From assembly GCA_021730935.1 (NCBI GenBank), contig JAKFYJ010000002.1, forward strand, positions 1 through 64,000: a stretch of 64,000 bases of DNA. Direction: 5' to 3'. The notes beneath the pieces were generated by a model. The model ran no database searches and was not told where the DNA came from. It saw only the letters and a program-made list of their open reading frames with translations. The position numbers and the translations under genes are program-made. Positions 44,839 through 54,530 of the stretch are shown here, piece after piece. This DNA is from Elusimicrobiota bacterium (lineage in GTDB: Bacteria; Elusimicrobiota; Elusimicrobia; 2-02-FULL-39-32). Position 1 is the first letter of the stretch, and each line of letters starts with the position of its first letter.

Positions 44839-46380
44839 ATGACTCTTTCCGAACTTCTCCGCTCCGCCGCCGAGAAATATCCCAACAAAACCGCGATTAT
44901 TTTCAACGAAAAAATGTGGAGCTATCGCGAAGTTTACGAAGAGACCCTCACCTGCGCCGCGGGTTTATGCGGCAACGGCGTCAAGAAAGGAGACCGCGTG
45001 GCGATCTTCTCAAAAAATTCGCCGGAATTTATTTTCTCAGTCTTCGCGCTCAGCCATTTGGGAGCCACCGCCGTTCCCATCAATTATATGATCAAGCCTG
45101 AAGAAATAAAGTTCATCCTGAACGACGTTTCGGCTCATTTTCTGATCACTCAAATTTCACTGCAGGACACCGTCAAAGAAGTTCAGAAAATTTATGCGGG
45201 CTTAAAACGAGTCTGGGTTTCCGGGCTCTCGAGCGATCAGGGAATTTTTTCGCCTTTCAACGCCCTCCAAACCAAACCGCCCGAAGTCCCGATCACCTGC
45301 GCTGACTCCGACACCCTGCTGATTTTGTACACTTCCGGCACGACGGGGAACCCCAAAGGCGCCATGCTCTCGCATGCAAACCTGACATCCAATGCGGCGG
45401 CCTCCGCGGAAGCTTTTGGATTGAACGCGAAAGACAATTTCCTCCTCATCCTGCCCATGTTCCATGTTTTCGCCTGGACCACCAATGTGCTGGTTCCGTT
45501 CACGGTGGGAGCCATGATCGTGGTGGTGGACGCCATCCGCCCTCCCAAACCCTGGCTCCGGCTTATGTTTATGCACAAAATCACCTGTTTCACCGCCGTC
45601 CCGCAAATTTATGCGGTCCTCGCGGATCAAGCCAAAGGCATAAAAAAATTCGCGCTCCGCTGGGTGTTTTTCCTCCGCGTCCGCAACTGCATCTCCGGCG
45701 CCGCACCCCTCATGAAAGAAACTTCAGAAAAGTTCTCGCGGGCGATCGGGCTCCCGATTCTGGAAGGTTATGGCTTGACCGAAACTTCGCCCGTCACCAA
45801 CTGCAACACGCTCAAAGCCCGCAGGCCGGGAAGCGTGGGGAAAGCCATCCCGGGCGTAAAAATTAAAATCATCGACGAAAATGAAAAAGAACTTCCTTCA
45901 GGGCAGGAGGGGGAAATCTGCGTTTCGGGGCCCTGCGTCATGCAGGGATATTTCAATCTCCCCGAAGCGACCGCCGCGGCTTTCACCAAAGACGGCTGGT
46001 TCAAAACCGGAGATGTGGGCGAAGTGGACCCGGACGGATATCTTTATATTCGAGATCGGATCAAAGACATGATCATCGTGAAGGGGCTCAAAGTATTTTC
46101 GGCTCAAGTCGAAGACGTCCTCCTCTCTCATCCTGCCATCGCTGAAGCCGCCGTTGTCGGAATTCCCGACGCCACCGGCGACGAATATGTGAAAGCGTTC
46201 ATCGTCCTGAAAGAAGGGCAAAAGGCGGAGAAACAGGAACTCCTGAATTTCTTCAAGGACAAACTCCCGCCTTATAAAAGGCCGCGCGACATTGAAATCC
46301 GCAAAGAGCTTCCCAAAAACGCCCTGCAGAAAGTCCTCAAGCGCCAGCTGAGGCAGGAAAGCATGAGCCCTAAAGGATAA
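44839..46380 (+). CDS. AMP-forming acyl-CoA synthetase
   Basis: Activates a carboxylic acid, probably a fatty acid, to its CoA ester. 513 residues with ANL-superfamily motifs: LLILYTSGTTGNPKGAMLSH (P-loop, about 158-170), GYGLTETSPV, GWFKTGDVGEVDPDGYLYIRDR (about 385-406), KGLKVFSAQVED and the C-terminal catalytic lysine in PKNALQKVLKR. Domain order is complete. Chain-length preference cannot be read from this. Closest in look to long-chain fatty acid--CoA ligases. The stop is directly followed by the response-regulator ATG. Confidence 0.92.
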   Translation: MTLSELLRSAAEKYPNKTAIIFNEKMWSYREVYEETLTCAAGLCGNGVKKGDRVAIFSKNSPEFIFSVFALSHLGATAVPINYMIKPEEIKFILNDVSAHFLITQISLQDTVKEVQKIYAGLKRVWVSGLSSDQGIFSPFNALQTKPPEVPITCADSDTLLILYTSGTTGNPKGAMLSHANLTSNAAASAEAFGLNAKDNFLLILPMFHVFAWTTNVLVPFTVGAMIVVVDAIRPPKPWLRLMFMHKITCFTAVPQIYAVLADQAKGIKKFALRWVFFLRVRNCISGAAPLMKETSEKFSRAIGLPILEGYGLTETSPVTNCNTLKARRPGSVGKAIPGVKIKIIDENEKELPSGQEGEICVSGPCVMQGYFNLPEATAAAFTKDGWFKTGDVGEVDPDGYLYIRDRIKDMIIVKGLKVFSAQVEDVLLSHPAIAEAAVVGIPDATGDEYVKAFIVLKEGQKAEKQELLNFFKDKLPPYKRPRDIEIRKELPKNALQKVLKRQLRQESMSPKG

Positions 46381-46770
46381 ATGAAAAAATATAAAATCCT
46401 CGTTGTTGACGATGAGAGGCCGCTCGCGGAACTGATGCGCATCAAACTGGATGAAGCTGGATTTCAGACGATCACGGCCAACAGCGGAAACGAAGCCATA
46501 GAAAAATCCGCCTCGGAGGAACCGTCATTGATCATCCTGGACGTCATGATGGGGGACATGGACGGATGGGAAGCTCTTTCCAAACTCAAATCAAACCCGG
46601 AGACGGCGAAAATTCCCGTCATCATGTGCACCGCGCGCGACGGACAGGAAGACGTGGACAAAAGCTTCAGCCGAGGCGCCCAGGCTTATGTCATCAAACC
46701 CGTGAATTTTCCCAAACTTTACCTCAAGATCAACGCCATTTTGGACACGGAAGAGCTCCTCAAACGCTGA
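46381..46770 (+). CDS. Single-domain response regulator
   Basis: 129-residue CheY-like receiver with all conserved residues: acidic pair in LVVDDERP, phospho-acceptor Asp in LIILDVMMGDMDGWE, Thr in IIMCTARD (here MCTA) and Lys in VIKPVNFPKL. No output domain. No histidine kinase gene is in the window, so the partner is elsewhere. The ATG follows the acyl-CoA synthetase stop without a gap; it ends the operon. Confidence 0.92.
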   Translation: MKKYKILVVDDERPLAELMRIKLDEAGFQTITANSGNEAIEKSASEEPSLIILDVMMGDMDGWEALSKLKSNPETAKIPVIMCTARDGQEDVDKSFSRGAQAYVIKPVNFPKLYLKINAILDTEELLKR

Positions 46771-46773
46771 ATG

Positions 46774-46802
46774 TTGAAAAAAAAGTCATGTTTTGATATT
46801 AT
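46774..46802 (+). promoter_or_regulatory. Promoter of thiC
   Basis: TTGAAA (46774-46779), 17-base spacer, TATTAT (46797-46802). The ATG is 58 bases downstream, with GAGGAG as ribosome site at about 46852-46857. The leader is too short for a TPP riboswitch and shows no CTGAGA-type core. Confidence 0.65.
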
Positions 46803-46836
46803 AAATCAAGGATAATTCCCACCGATTCTTCCGTAA

Positions 46837-48714
<1,878 letters not shown>

Positions 48715-48729
48715 AGGGTCCGGCTTCCC

Positions 48730-49551
48730 ATGCGCGTAGACCTCCACAGCCACACAACATTTTCCGACGGCACGCTTGAGCCGGAAGAATTGGTGGCCAC
48801 CGCCCACAAGCTTGGGATCACGCACCTCGCCGTCTCAGACCACGATTCCACGGGAGGACTGGACACTGCCAGGGAAAAAGCCGCGGGGCTCAACATGACG
48901 ATCATCCCCGCCATCGAGATCAACACCAGAGAATCTTTGCCGATCCACATACTCGGATATTTCATTGAAGATAAAAACGAGACGTTCCAAAAGATTTTAA
49001 ACCATCATCGCGAGATCCGTGAAAAGCGCGCCGAGATGATTTTGGAAAAGCTTTCGCGCATGGGCATCAAGATTTCTTTATCGGACTTCGGAACCCGTTT
49101 GGGGGGAGCGGCGATCGGGCGGCCTCACATCGCGGACAAACTGCGCGAGCGCGGCGTGGTGTTTTCCCGTCAGGAAGCTTTCGACAAATTTCTGGCGCGC
49201 GGCAAACCCGCCTATGTGCTTTACGAAGGGCCCAGCCCGAAAGATGCGATTGAGGCAATCCTTGCGGCCAAAGGCGTTCCCGTGGTGGCTCATCCCGGTT
49301 ATTCCGTCACCCACGACATGCTCCTCGATCTGGTGAAGCTTGGACTTCAGGGCGTGGAAGTTTATTATCCGTCGCACAATCCCGACCAGATCGGAAACTT
49401 CCTTGATTTCACCAAGAAAAATGATTTGGTCGCAACGGGCGGATCGGATTATCACGGACCGGGTTCAGGCCACGAGAAGATGGGGGAAATTGATGTCCCT
49501 GAAATCGTCCTGGAAAACCTGATGGAACGAAAACAGAAATTATTCGGATGA
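48730..49551 (+). CDS. PHP-domain metal-dependent phosphoesterase
   Basis: 273 residues of the PHP family close to RNase AM/YciV (nucleoside 3',5'-bisphosphate or RNA 5'-end phosphatase). Metal ligands are visible: DLHSHTTFSDGT (about 4-15), SDHDSTGG, IPAIEINTR, GRPHIADKLRERG, VVAHPGYS and the final GGSDYHGPG (about 236-244). Starts 15 bases after thiC and overlaps nadA by four bases (ATGA), so likely co-transcribed with both. Exact substrate not determined. Confidence 0.9.
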   Translation: MRVDLHSHTTFSDGTLEPEELVATAHKLGITHLAVSDHDSTGGLDTAREKAAGLNMTIIPAIEINTRESLPIHILGYFIEDKNETFQKILNHHREIREKRAEMILEKLSRMGIKISLSDFGTRLGGAAIGRPHIADKLRERGVVFSRQEAFDKFLARGKPAYVLYEGPSPKDAIEAILAAKGVPVVAHPGYSVTHDMLLDLVKLGLQGVEVYYPSHNPDQIGNFLDFTKKNDLVATGGSDYHGPGSGHEKMGEIDVPEIVLENLMERKQKLFG

Positions 49552-50480
49552 GCGGAACCGCGACAGAATTGTCCCTGAAAGACAAAGTCCTCGCCCTCAA
49601 GAAAAAACGGGGCGCGGTGATTGTCGCGCACAATTATCAGCTGGGGGAAGTGCAAGACATCGCGGACTATGTGGGAGATTCTCTCGGGATGGCGCGCTTC
49701 GGACAAGCTTCTGCGGCGCAAACGATCGTGATCTGCGGAGTCCATTTCATGGCTGAATCCGCCGCCATTTTAAGCCCCGAAAAAACCGTCCTTATCCCAG
49801 ACCTCGAAGCCGGGTGTTCCTTGGCCGAATGCATCACAGCCGACCAGCTTGCCGCATGGAAAAAAGAACATCCCGGAGCCGTGGTCGTGTCTTATGTGAA
49901 CACGACCGCCGCAGTCAAAGCTCTCACCGACATCTGCTGCACTTCTTCCAACGCGCTCAAAGTGGTGCAGTCCATCCCTGAAGACAAAGAAATCTTGTTT
50001 GTCCCGGACATGTATCTGGGCTCCTGGGTCCGGATGCAGGAACCCAAACGGAAAATCCATTTGTGGAACGGCTCCTGCCACACGCATGTGCGCATCAAGC
50101 CCGAACCCATCGTTCAACTTAAAAAAGATCACCCCAAAGCCGAGTTCCTGATGCACCCTGAATGCGGGTGCCTGACCGCCAGCATGGGCTTGGCCGACAA
50201 GATATTATCCACGGATGGCATCATCAAGCGAGCCAAAGAATCTTCCGCAAAGGAATTCATCATCGCAACAGAAGTGGGGATCCTCCACCGGTTAAATAAA
50301 GAGAATCCAGGAAAAACGTTTTATCCTGCCGCCGCGGAAGCCAGCTGTGAATTCATGAAAAAGATCACGCTGGAAAAAGTGATGTGGGCGCTGGAAGATC
50401 TGCAGTATAAAGTGACCGTTCCCAAAGCCACCGCCGACAAAGCCCGCGCCGCCCTCGACAAGATGGTGGCCATCGGCTAA
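49548..50480 (+). CDS. nadA: Quinolinate synthase A
   Basis: Condenses iminoaspartate with dihydroxyacetone phosphate to quinolinate, for NAD synthesis, using a [4Fe-4S] cluster. 310 residues, with AHNYQLGEVQDIADYVGDSLGMAR (about 24-47), CGVHFMAESAAILSP, YVNTTAAVKALTDICCTSSNA, and HPECGC (about 203-208), which hold the cluster cysteines. Length is normal. Overlaps the PHP gene start-to-stop and is followed after 16 bases by the thiamine-binding family gene. nadB and nadC are not in the window. Confidence 0.96.
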   Translation: MSGTATELSLKDKVLALKKKRGAVIVAHNYQLGEVQDIADYVGDSLGMARFGQASAAQTIVICGVHFMAESAAILSPEKTVLIPDLEAGCSLAECITADQLAAWKKEHPGAVVVSYVNTTAAVKALTDICCTSSNALKVVQSIPEDKEILFVPDMYLGSWVRMQEPKRKIHLWNGSCHTHVRIKPEPIVQLKKDHPKAEFLMHPECGCLTASMGLADKILSTDGIIKRAKESSAKEFIIATEVGILHRLNKENPGKTFYPAAAEASCEFMKKITLEKVMWALEDLQYKVTVPKATADKARAALDKMVAIG

Positions 50481-50496
50481 AAGAGAGGTAAAAAGC

Positions 50497-50805
50497 ATGA
50501 TCGCGCAATTTACGCTCACGCCGCTCGGAACAAAGTCGGATTCCCTCTCAAAAGTCCTCGCCAAGGCCATGAAGCATGTGGCGGAAAGCGGACTAGAATA
50601 TAAAGTGGGGCCCATGGGAACGGTGGTTCAGGGGGATTGGCACGAAGTGATGACCCTCATCAACCATTGCCGCAAAACGATCCTGCGGGAAGTCCCCAGA
50701 GTCGCCATCCAGATTGCCGTCGATGACCGTCCGGGCGCAAAAAACCCCATCAAGAGCAAAGTTCAGTCTTTAGAGAAAAAGATGAGACTGTCCCTCAACA
50801 AATAA
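50497..50805 (+). CDS. MTH1187/YkoF-family thiamine-binding-like protein
   Basis: 102-residue ferredoxin-like protein of the DUF77 family: IAQFTLTPLGTKSDSLSKVL at the N-terminus, SGLEYKVGPMGTVVQGDW in the middle (about 31-48) and a C-terminal R.AIQIAVDDRPG strand. Members form tetramers and some bind thiamine or its pyrimidine. With thiC 1.8 kb upstream, a link to thiamine is plausible. AGAGAGG serves as ribosome site. Its stop codon is inside the left arm of the palindrome-flanked element copy 2. Confidence 0.88.
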   Translation: MIAQFTLTPLGTKSDSLSKVLAKAMKHVAESGLEYKVGPMGTVVQGDWHEVMTLINHCRKTILREVPRVAIQIAVDDRPGAKNPIKSKVQSLEKKMRLSLNK

Positions 50806-50944
50806 AAATTAAACACTCAATTTCATTTTTTTGAAAACTGTATCGAGCGAAAGACTGGCATACGCTTTCGCGAGATCCAAGCGAGCCCCGCACTCGGGCG
50901 AGCGTGTTTTCAATAAAATGAAATTGAGTGTTAATTTTTATTTG
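50799..50944. repeat. Palindrome-flanked element, copy 2
   Basis: Left arm 50799-50838 and right arm 50906-50944 are reverse complements apart from one inserted A and one mismatch. The 67-base core (50839-50905) is the reverse complement of the core of copy 1 with two differences. Outer arm ends (AATAAAAATTAAA) and inner ends (run of T, then GAAAAC) resemble copy 1, but the middle of the arms, CACTCAATTTCA, differs completely from copy 1. Core stem GCGAAAG / CTTTCGC with 11-base loop is perfect here. It lies between convergent genes, taking in the stop codon of the left one. Confidence 0.9.
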
Positions 50945-50950
50945 TGACGG

Positions 50951-51922
50951 TCAGGCTTTCGCTTGAGCGAGCTCTTTGGACAGCTCAGGGGGGAGACCAA
51001 ATTTCACGGACTCGGAGATGACTTCTTCTTCTTTCACTTCGGACACGCCTAAATCTTCAAAATATTTCAAAACGCCTTTCACCAAATGTTCCGGCGCGCT
51101 CGCGCCCGCGGTGATGCCCACGGTCTGAACGCCCTCAAACCATTCCGGCTTGATTTTGGTGACGTCGTCGATCAAATGAGCGCGCACACCCTTGTCTTTG
51201 GAAACTTCCTGGAGGCGCTTGGAGTTGGAGGAGTTTTCAGAGCCGATCACGAGGATCAGGTCCGCTCTCTGGGCAATGTCTTTGACCGCGATCTGGCGGT
51301 TGGTGGTGGCATAGCAAATGTCTTCTTTGGCCGGAAACACGACCTTGGGAAATTTTTTCTTGATGGCCGCAATGGTGTCTTTGGTGTCGTCCAGAGAAAG
51401 GGTGGTTTGAGTGATGACCGCCACCATGTCGGGATTTTCCACTTGCAGGTTTTCCACGTCTTCCGGCGTGTCCACCAAAACAATTCTGTCCGGCGCTTCG
51501 CCCATGGTGCCCACAACTTCATCATGGCCTTCATGGCCGACCAGAATGATGGTGCGGCCTTCCTTGGCGAACATGATGGCTTCCATGTGCACCTTGGTGA
51601 CGAGGGGGCAGGTGGCGTCAATCAGCTTGAGATTCTTGGTTTTGGCTTCTTCGCGGATGGCGGGGGAAACGCCATGGGCCGAGAAGATGAGGACCCCGCC
51701 GTTCGGCACTTCGGAAACCCCGTCCACGAAAATGGCTCCGCGGCTTCCGAGATCTTTAACGACATGGGTATTGTGAACGATTTCATGAAAAACATAGACA
51801 GGAGCGGGATAAATTTTGAGGGCGATTTCAACGATATCGATGGCGCGTTCCACCCCGGCGCAGAAACCGCGGGGTTTGGCCAAAATCAGCCTTTTGGGCA
51901 CATGAGTCGTCGTCGCTGGCAT
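50951..51922 (-). CDS. ispH: 4-hydroxy-3-methylbut-2-enyl diphosphate reductase
   Basis: Last enzyme of the MEP isoprenoid route, a [4Fe-4S] protein giving IPP and DMAPP. The three cluster cysteines are in PRGFCAGVERA (about 17-27), DATCPLVTKVH and EDICYATTNRQ. HEIVHNTHVV and GSENSSNSKRL also fit. I use ATG 51922 (MPATTTHVP); the longer frame to 51955 would run into the promoter of the divergent gene. 323 residues. Other MEP genes lie outside the window. Confidence 0.95.
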   Translation of the reverse strand: MPATTTHVPKRLILAKPRGFCAGVERAIDIVEIALKIYPAPVYVFHEIVHNTHVVKDLGSRGAIFVDGVSEVPNGGVLIFSAHGVSPAIREEAKTKNLKLIDATCPLVTKVHMEAIMFAKEGRTIILVGHEGHDEVVGTMGEAPDRIVLVDTPEDVENLQVENPDMVAVITQTTLSLDDTKDTIAAIKKKFPKVVFPAKEDICYATTNRQIAVKDIAQRADLILVIGSENSSNSKRLQEVSKDKGVRAHLIDDVTKIKPEWFEGVQTVGITAGASAPEHLVKGVLKYFEDLGVSEVKEEEVISESVKFGLPPELSKELAQAKA

Positions 51923-51940
51923 AGGCCTTATTATACCATA

Positions 51941-51968
51941 TTGACTGTGGGCCAAAAATAGTTATAAT
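51941..51968 (+). promoter_or_regulatory. Strong promoter for the DUF2203 gene
   Basis: TTGACT (51941-51946), 16-base spacer, perfect TATAAT (51963-51968). The ATG at 51978 follows by nine bases and there is no Shine-Dalgarno, so the transcript is expected to be leaderless or to have a 1-3 base leader. Confidence 0.65.
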
Positions 51969-51977
51969 TTGAACATC

Positions 51978-52415
51978 ATGGGAAAGAAGAAAATTCATTA
52001 TTTCACGGTCCAGGAAGTCAACGCCCTGATCCCGACCCTGGAGGAGCATTTCTCCAAGTTCTGGGGGTTCCGCGAGAATGCCCAGGGCATCATGGAAGAG
52101 CTCCGCTCAAAAGCCAAGACCGTGAGGGACTTGGACGACATGACTCCCAAAGAGGCCGCCAACCACCAGATGCGGAGTTCCCAGGCTCATTTCCTGCTCG
52201 AACAGGCGAAAAAAGAGATCGACGCCGTCGTGGACCTGGGATGCACGGTCAAAGACATTGAAGGGGGCCTCGCGGATTTTCCCCATATCCTCGAATCGGA
52301 CGACCAGGAAGTGTTTCTGTGCTGGAAGTTCGGCGAAAAGCGCGTCCGTTATTGGCACGACCTCGACCAGGGTTTCCACTCCCGCAAACCTCTCACCAAA
52401 CGCGTCCATCAGTAA
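51978..52415 (+). CDS. DUF2203 family protein
   Basis: 145 residues: FTVQEVNALIPTLEEHF at the N-terminus, a long helical middle, and the conserved C-terminal part DLGCTVKDIEGGLADFPHIL and CWKFGE.RVRYWHDLDQGF (about 75-130). These are the DUF2203 marks; the function is unknown. Start ATG 51978, next to a strong promoter; an in-frame TTG at 51969 lies in the expected initiation region. The next gene (TVP38) begins within about 50 bases of the stop. Confidence 0.88.
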   Translation: MGKKKIHYFTVQEVNALIPTLEEHFSKFWGFRENAQGIMEELRSKAKTVRDLDDMTPKEAANHQMRSSQAHFLLEQAKKEIDAVVDLGCTVKDIEGGLADFPHILESDDQEVFLCWKFGEKRVRYWHDLDQGFHSRKPLTKRVHQ

Positions 52416-52464
52416 TCTCATTCTCCACTCGCTCGAATGGATCAGAAGCCTGGGTTTCCCAGGC

Positions 52465-53031
52465 ATGGGGATCTATGTTCTGCTTTATGTTCTGGCCTGT
52501 ATATTTTTTATCCCGGGCTCGCTCCTGACCCTCGGAGCCGGCGCGATTTACGGCGTGGCCCAGGGCACAATTCTCGTTTCAATTTCATCGGTCCTGGGAG
52601 CCTCCTGCGCATTTTTAGCCGGAAGATATTTTGCCCGGGGCCTCGTTGAACGCAAAATCCAGGGAAACCAAAAGTTCAAAACCATCGACGAAGCGGTGGC
52701 GAAAGAAGGCTGGAAGATCGTGGGCTTGACCCGCCTTTCTCCCGTGTTTCCGTTCAATCTCCTCAATTATGCTTATGGCCTCACCAAGGTCTCCTTCAAG
52801 GACTATTTTTTTGCTTCATGGATCGGGATGTTTCCAGGGACTTTGCTTTATGTTTATGTCGGCTCTCTGGCAGGCGACCTGGCCACAATATCCGCGGGAA
52901 AAACTCTTGGCACAGACAATCCCGCTCTCCGGTGGACGGTGCGTATCGTGGGCCTCCTGGCCACTCTTTTGGTCACAATCTTGACCGCAAAAATCGCCAA
53001 ATCTGCACTTTCCAATAAAGTCCATGAATAA
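52465..53031 (+). CDS. TVP38/TMEM64 (SNARE-associated/DedA-like) membrane protein
   Basis: Inner-membrane protein of the VTT family, several of which move lipids or support membrane integrity. Seen: FIPGSLLTLGAGAIYGVAQGTI, ASCAFLAGRYFARG, LTRLSPVFPFNLLNYAYGLTKVSF and SWIGMFPGTLLYVYVGSLAGD. The given start is the first ATG free of the upstream gene (188 residues). The frame is open upstream, and ISNLILHSLEWIRSLGF just before that ATG looks native, so translation may begin at ATC 52408 or ATT 52420. No ATG, GTG or TTG is present there, and no Shine-Dalgarno is seen. The ATG is immediately preceded by a GCCTGGG/CCCAGGC hairpin. It overlaps the next gene by eight bases. Confidence 0.85.
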   Translation: MGIYVLLYVLACIFFIPGSLLTLGAGAIYGVAQGTILVSISSVLGASCAFLAGRYFARGLVERKIQGNQKFKTIDEAVAKEGWKIVGLTRLSPVFPFNLLNYAYGLTKVSFKDYFFASWIGMFPGTLLYVYVGSLAGDLATISAGKTLGTDNPALRWTVRIVGLLATLLVTILTAKIAKSALSNKVHE

Positions 53032-54520
53032 ACACGACGACGCCCTGTTGACAAATGTTCACCCTGAAAATTGGGTCAACCCTGTCCCGTCCAAAATGTA
53101 TAACCTCGTCGTTATCGGAGGCGGCACGGCGGGATTGGTGACTGCGGCCGGAGCGGCGGGCCTTGGCGCGAAAGTTGCCCTCATCGAAAAACACCATTTG
53201 GGCGGAGATTGCCTCAACACTGGCTGCGTCCCGTCCAAAGCACTGATCCGATCTTCACGGGTTATGGCTGAGATCAAGGACGCGAATTCATTTGGAATTC
53301 AGGTTCCCACGGGAACCAAGGCCGATTTTGGAGCCGTCATGGAGCGGATGCGTAAAATCCGTTCCGGCATCAGCAAAAATGATTCGGCACAGAGATTTAA
53401 AAGTCTCGGTGTGGACGTGTTTTTGGGGAACGCGCAATTCACCGGTCATCACACGGTCACTGTCGGAAACCATAAACTAAATTTCAAGAAAGCCGTCATC
53501 GCCGCAGGAGCCAGGGCGGCTGAACCCCAAATTCCGGGGCTCAAAGAAGCCGGGTGCCTCACCAACGAAACCGTTTTTGACATCAATGTCCTCCCCAAAC
53601 GGCTGGCATGCATCGGCGGAGGCCCGATCGGATGCGAACTGGCTCAAGCATTTCACAGATTGGGATCTCAAGTGACGCTTCTCCACAGCGGCCCTCACAT
53701 ATTAAACCGCGAAGACATGGACGCGGCCGCCATCATACAGAAAAAATTTATCGATGAAGGCATCAGCATCGTCTTAAACGCAAAAATCGTCAATGTGTCA
53801 AAGGTGAACGGCGAAAAGATTCTGCATTATGAATCCAACGGAAAGAACGGCGAACTGATTGCGGACGAGATTCTGGTCGGCACAGGCAGAGCGCCCAATG
53901 TTGAAGGGCTGGGTTTGGAAACGGTGGATGTTCAATATGACAAAAGCCGCGGAATCGCCGTTAACGATTATTTGCAGACGACGAACCCGGACATTTATGC
54001 CGCGGGCGACATCTGCATGGACTGGAAATTCACCCACGCGGCGGATTCAGCGGCGCGCGCCGTCATTCAGAACGCGCTTTTCTTCAAGAGCAAAAAACTC
54101 TCTTCGCTCAATATGCCCTGGTGCACCTATACCGACCCCGAGATCGCCCATGTTGGGCTTTATGAGCATACGGCCAAAGAAAAAGGCATTGAGATCGAAA
54201 CCTTCGTCCGAGAGATGAAAGAAGTGGACCGCGCCGTGACGGACGGAGAGTCAGAGGGGTTTGTAAAAATTCACGTCAAGAAAGGGACAGATCAAATTTT
54301 GGGCGCCACCATCGTGAGCAAACACGCGGGGGAAATGATCAGCGAAATTTCTCTCGCGATGGCCGGAAAAATCGGCCTTGGGAAAATTGCGAGCGTCATC
54401 CATCCTTATCCCACCCAGGCTGAAGCCATCCGCCAATTGGGAGACGCGTTCAACCGCACTCGTCTCACGCCGACCGTCAAGAAACTCCTTTCATCCTGGC
54501 TTAATTTTAGCCGCAGTTAA
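53024..54520 (+). CDS. FAD-dependent pyridine nucleotide-disulfide oxidoreductase (mercuric reductase-like)
   Basis: 498-residue flavoprotein: FAD motif VVIGGGTAGLVTAAGAAGLGA (about 29-49), redox-active disulfide GGDCLNTGCVPSK (about 59-71), NAD(P) motif CIGGGPIGCELAQAF and FAD-binding AAGDI, plus a C-terminal dimerisation domain with IHPYPTQAE. It resembles mercuric reductase or dihydrolipoamide dehydrogenase, but has no HMA domain and no C-terminal Cys pair for mercury, so mercury is unlikely. The arrangement TVP38 then this reductase is common in bacteria. Substrate unknown. An NH2-terminal 25-residue extension includes NVHPENWVNP. Confidence 0.9.
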   Translation: MNKHDDALLTNVHPENWVNPVPSKMYNLVVIGGGTAGLVTAAGAAGLGAKVALIEKHHLGGDCLNTGCVPSKALIRSSRVMAEIKDANSFGIQVPTGTKADFGAVMERMRKIRSGISKNDSAQRFKSLGVDVFLGNAQFTGHHTVTVGNHKLNFKKAVIAAGARAAEPQIPGLKEAGCLTNETVFDINVLPKRLACIGGGPIGCELAQAFHRLGSQVTLLHSGPHILNREDMDAAAIIQKKFIDEGISIVLNAKIVNVSKVNGEKILHYESNGKNGELIADEILVGTGRAPNVEGLGLETVDVQYDKSRGIAVNDYLQTTNPDIYAAGDICMDWKFTHAADSAARAVIQNALFFKSKKLSSLNMPWCTYTDPEIAHVGLYEHTAKEKGIEIETFVREMKEVDRAVTDGESEGFVKIHVKKGTDQILGATIVSKHAGEMISEISLAMAGKIGLGKIASVIHPYPTQAEAIRQLGDAFNRTRLTPTVKKLLSSWLNFSRS

Positions 54521-54530
54521 ATAATCAACC

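Noticed and set aside
53024-54520. Mercuric reductase (merA)
   Set aside because: No heavy-metal-associated N-terminal domain, no C-terminal Cys-Cys and no mer neighbours; only the general flavin disulfide reductase fold is supported.
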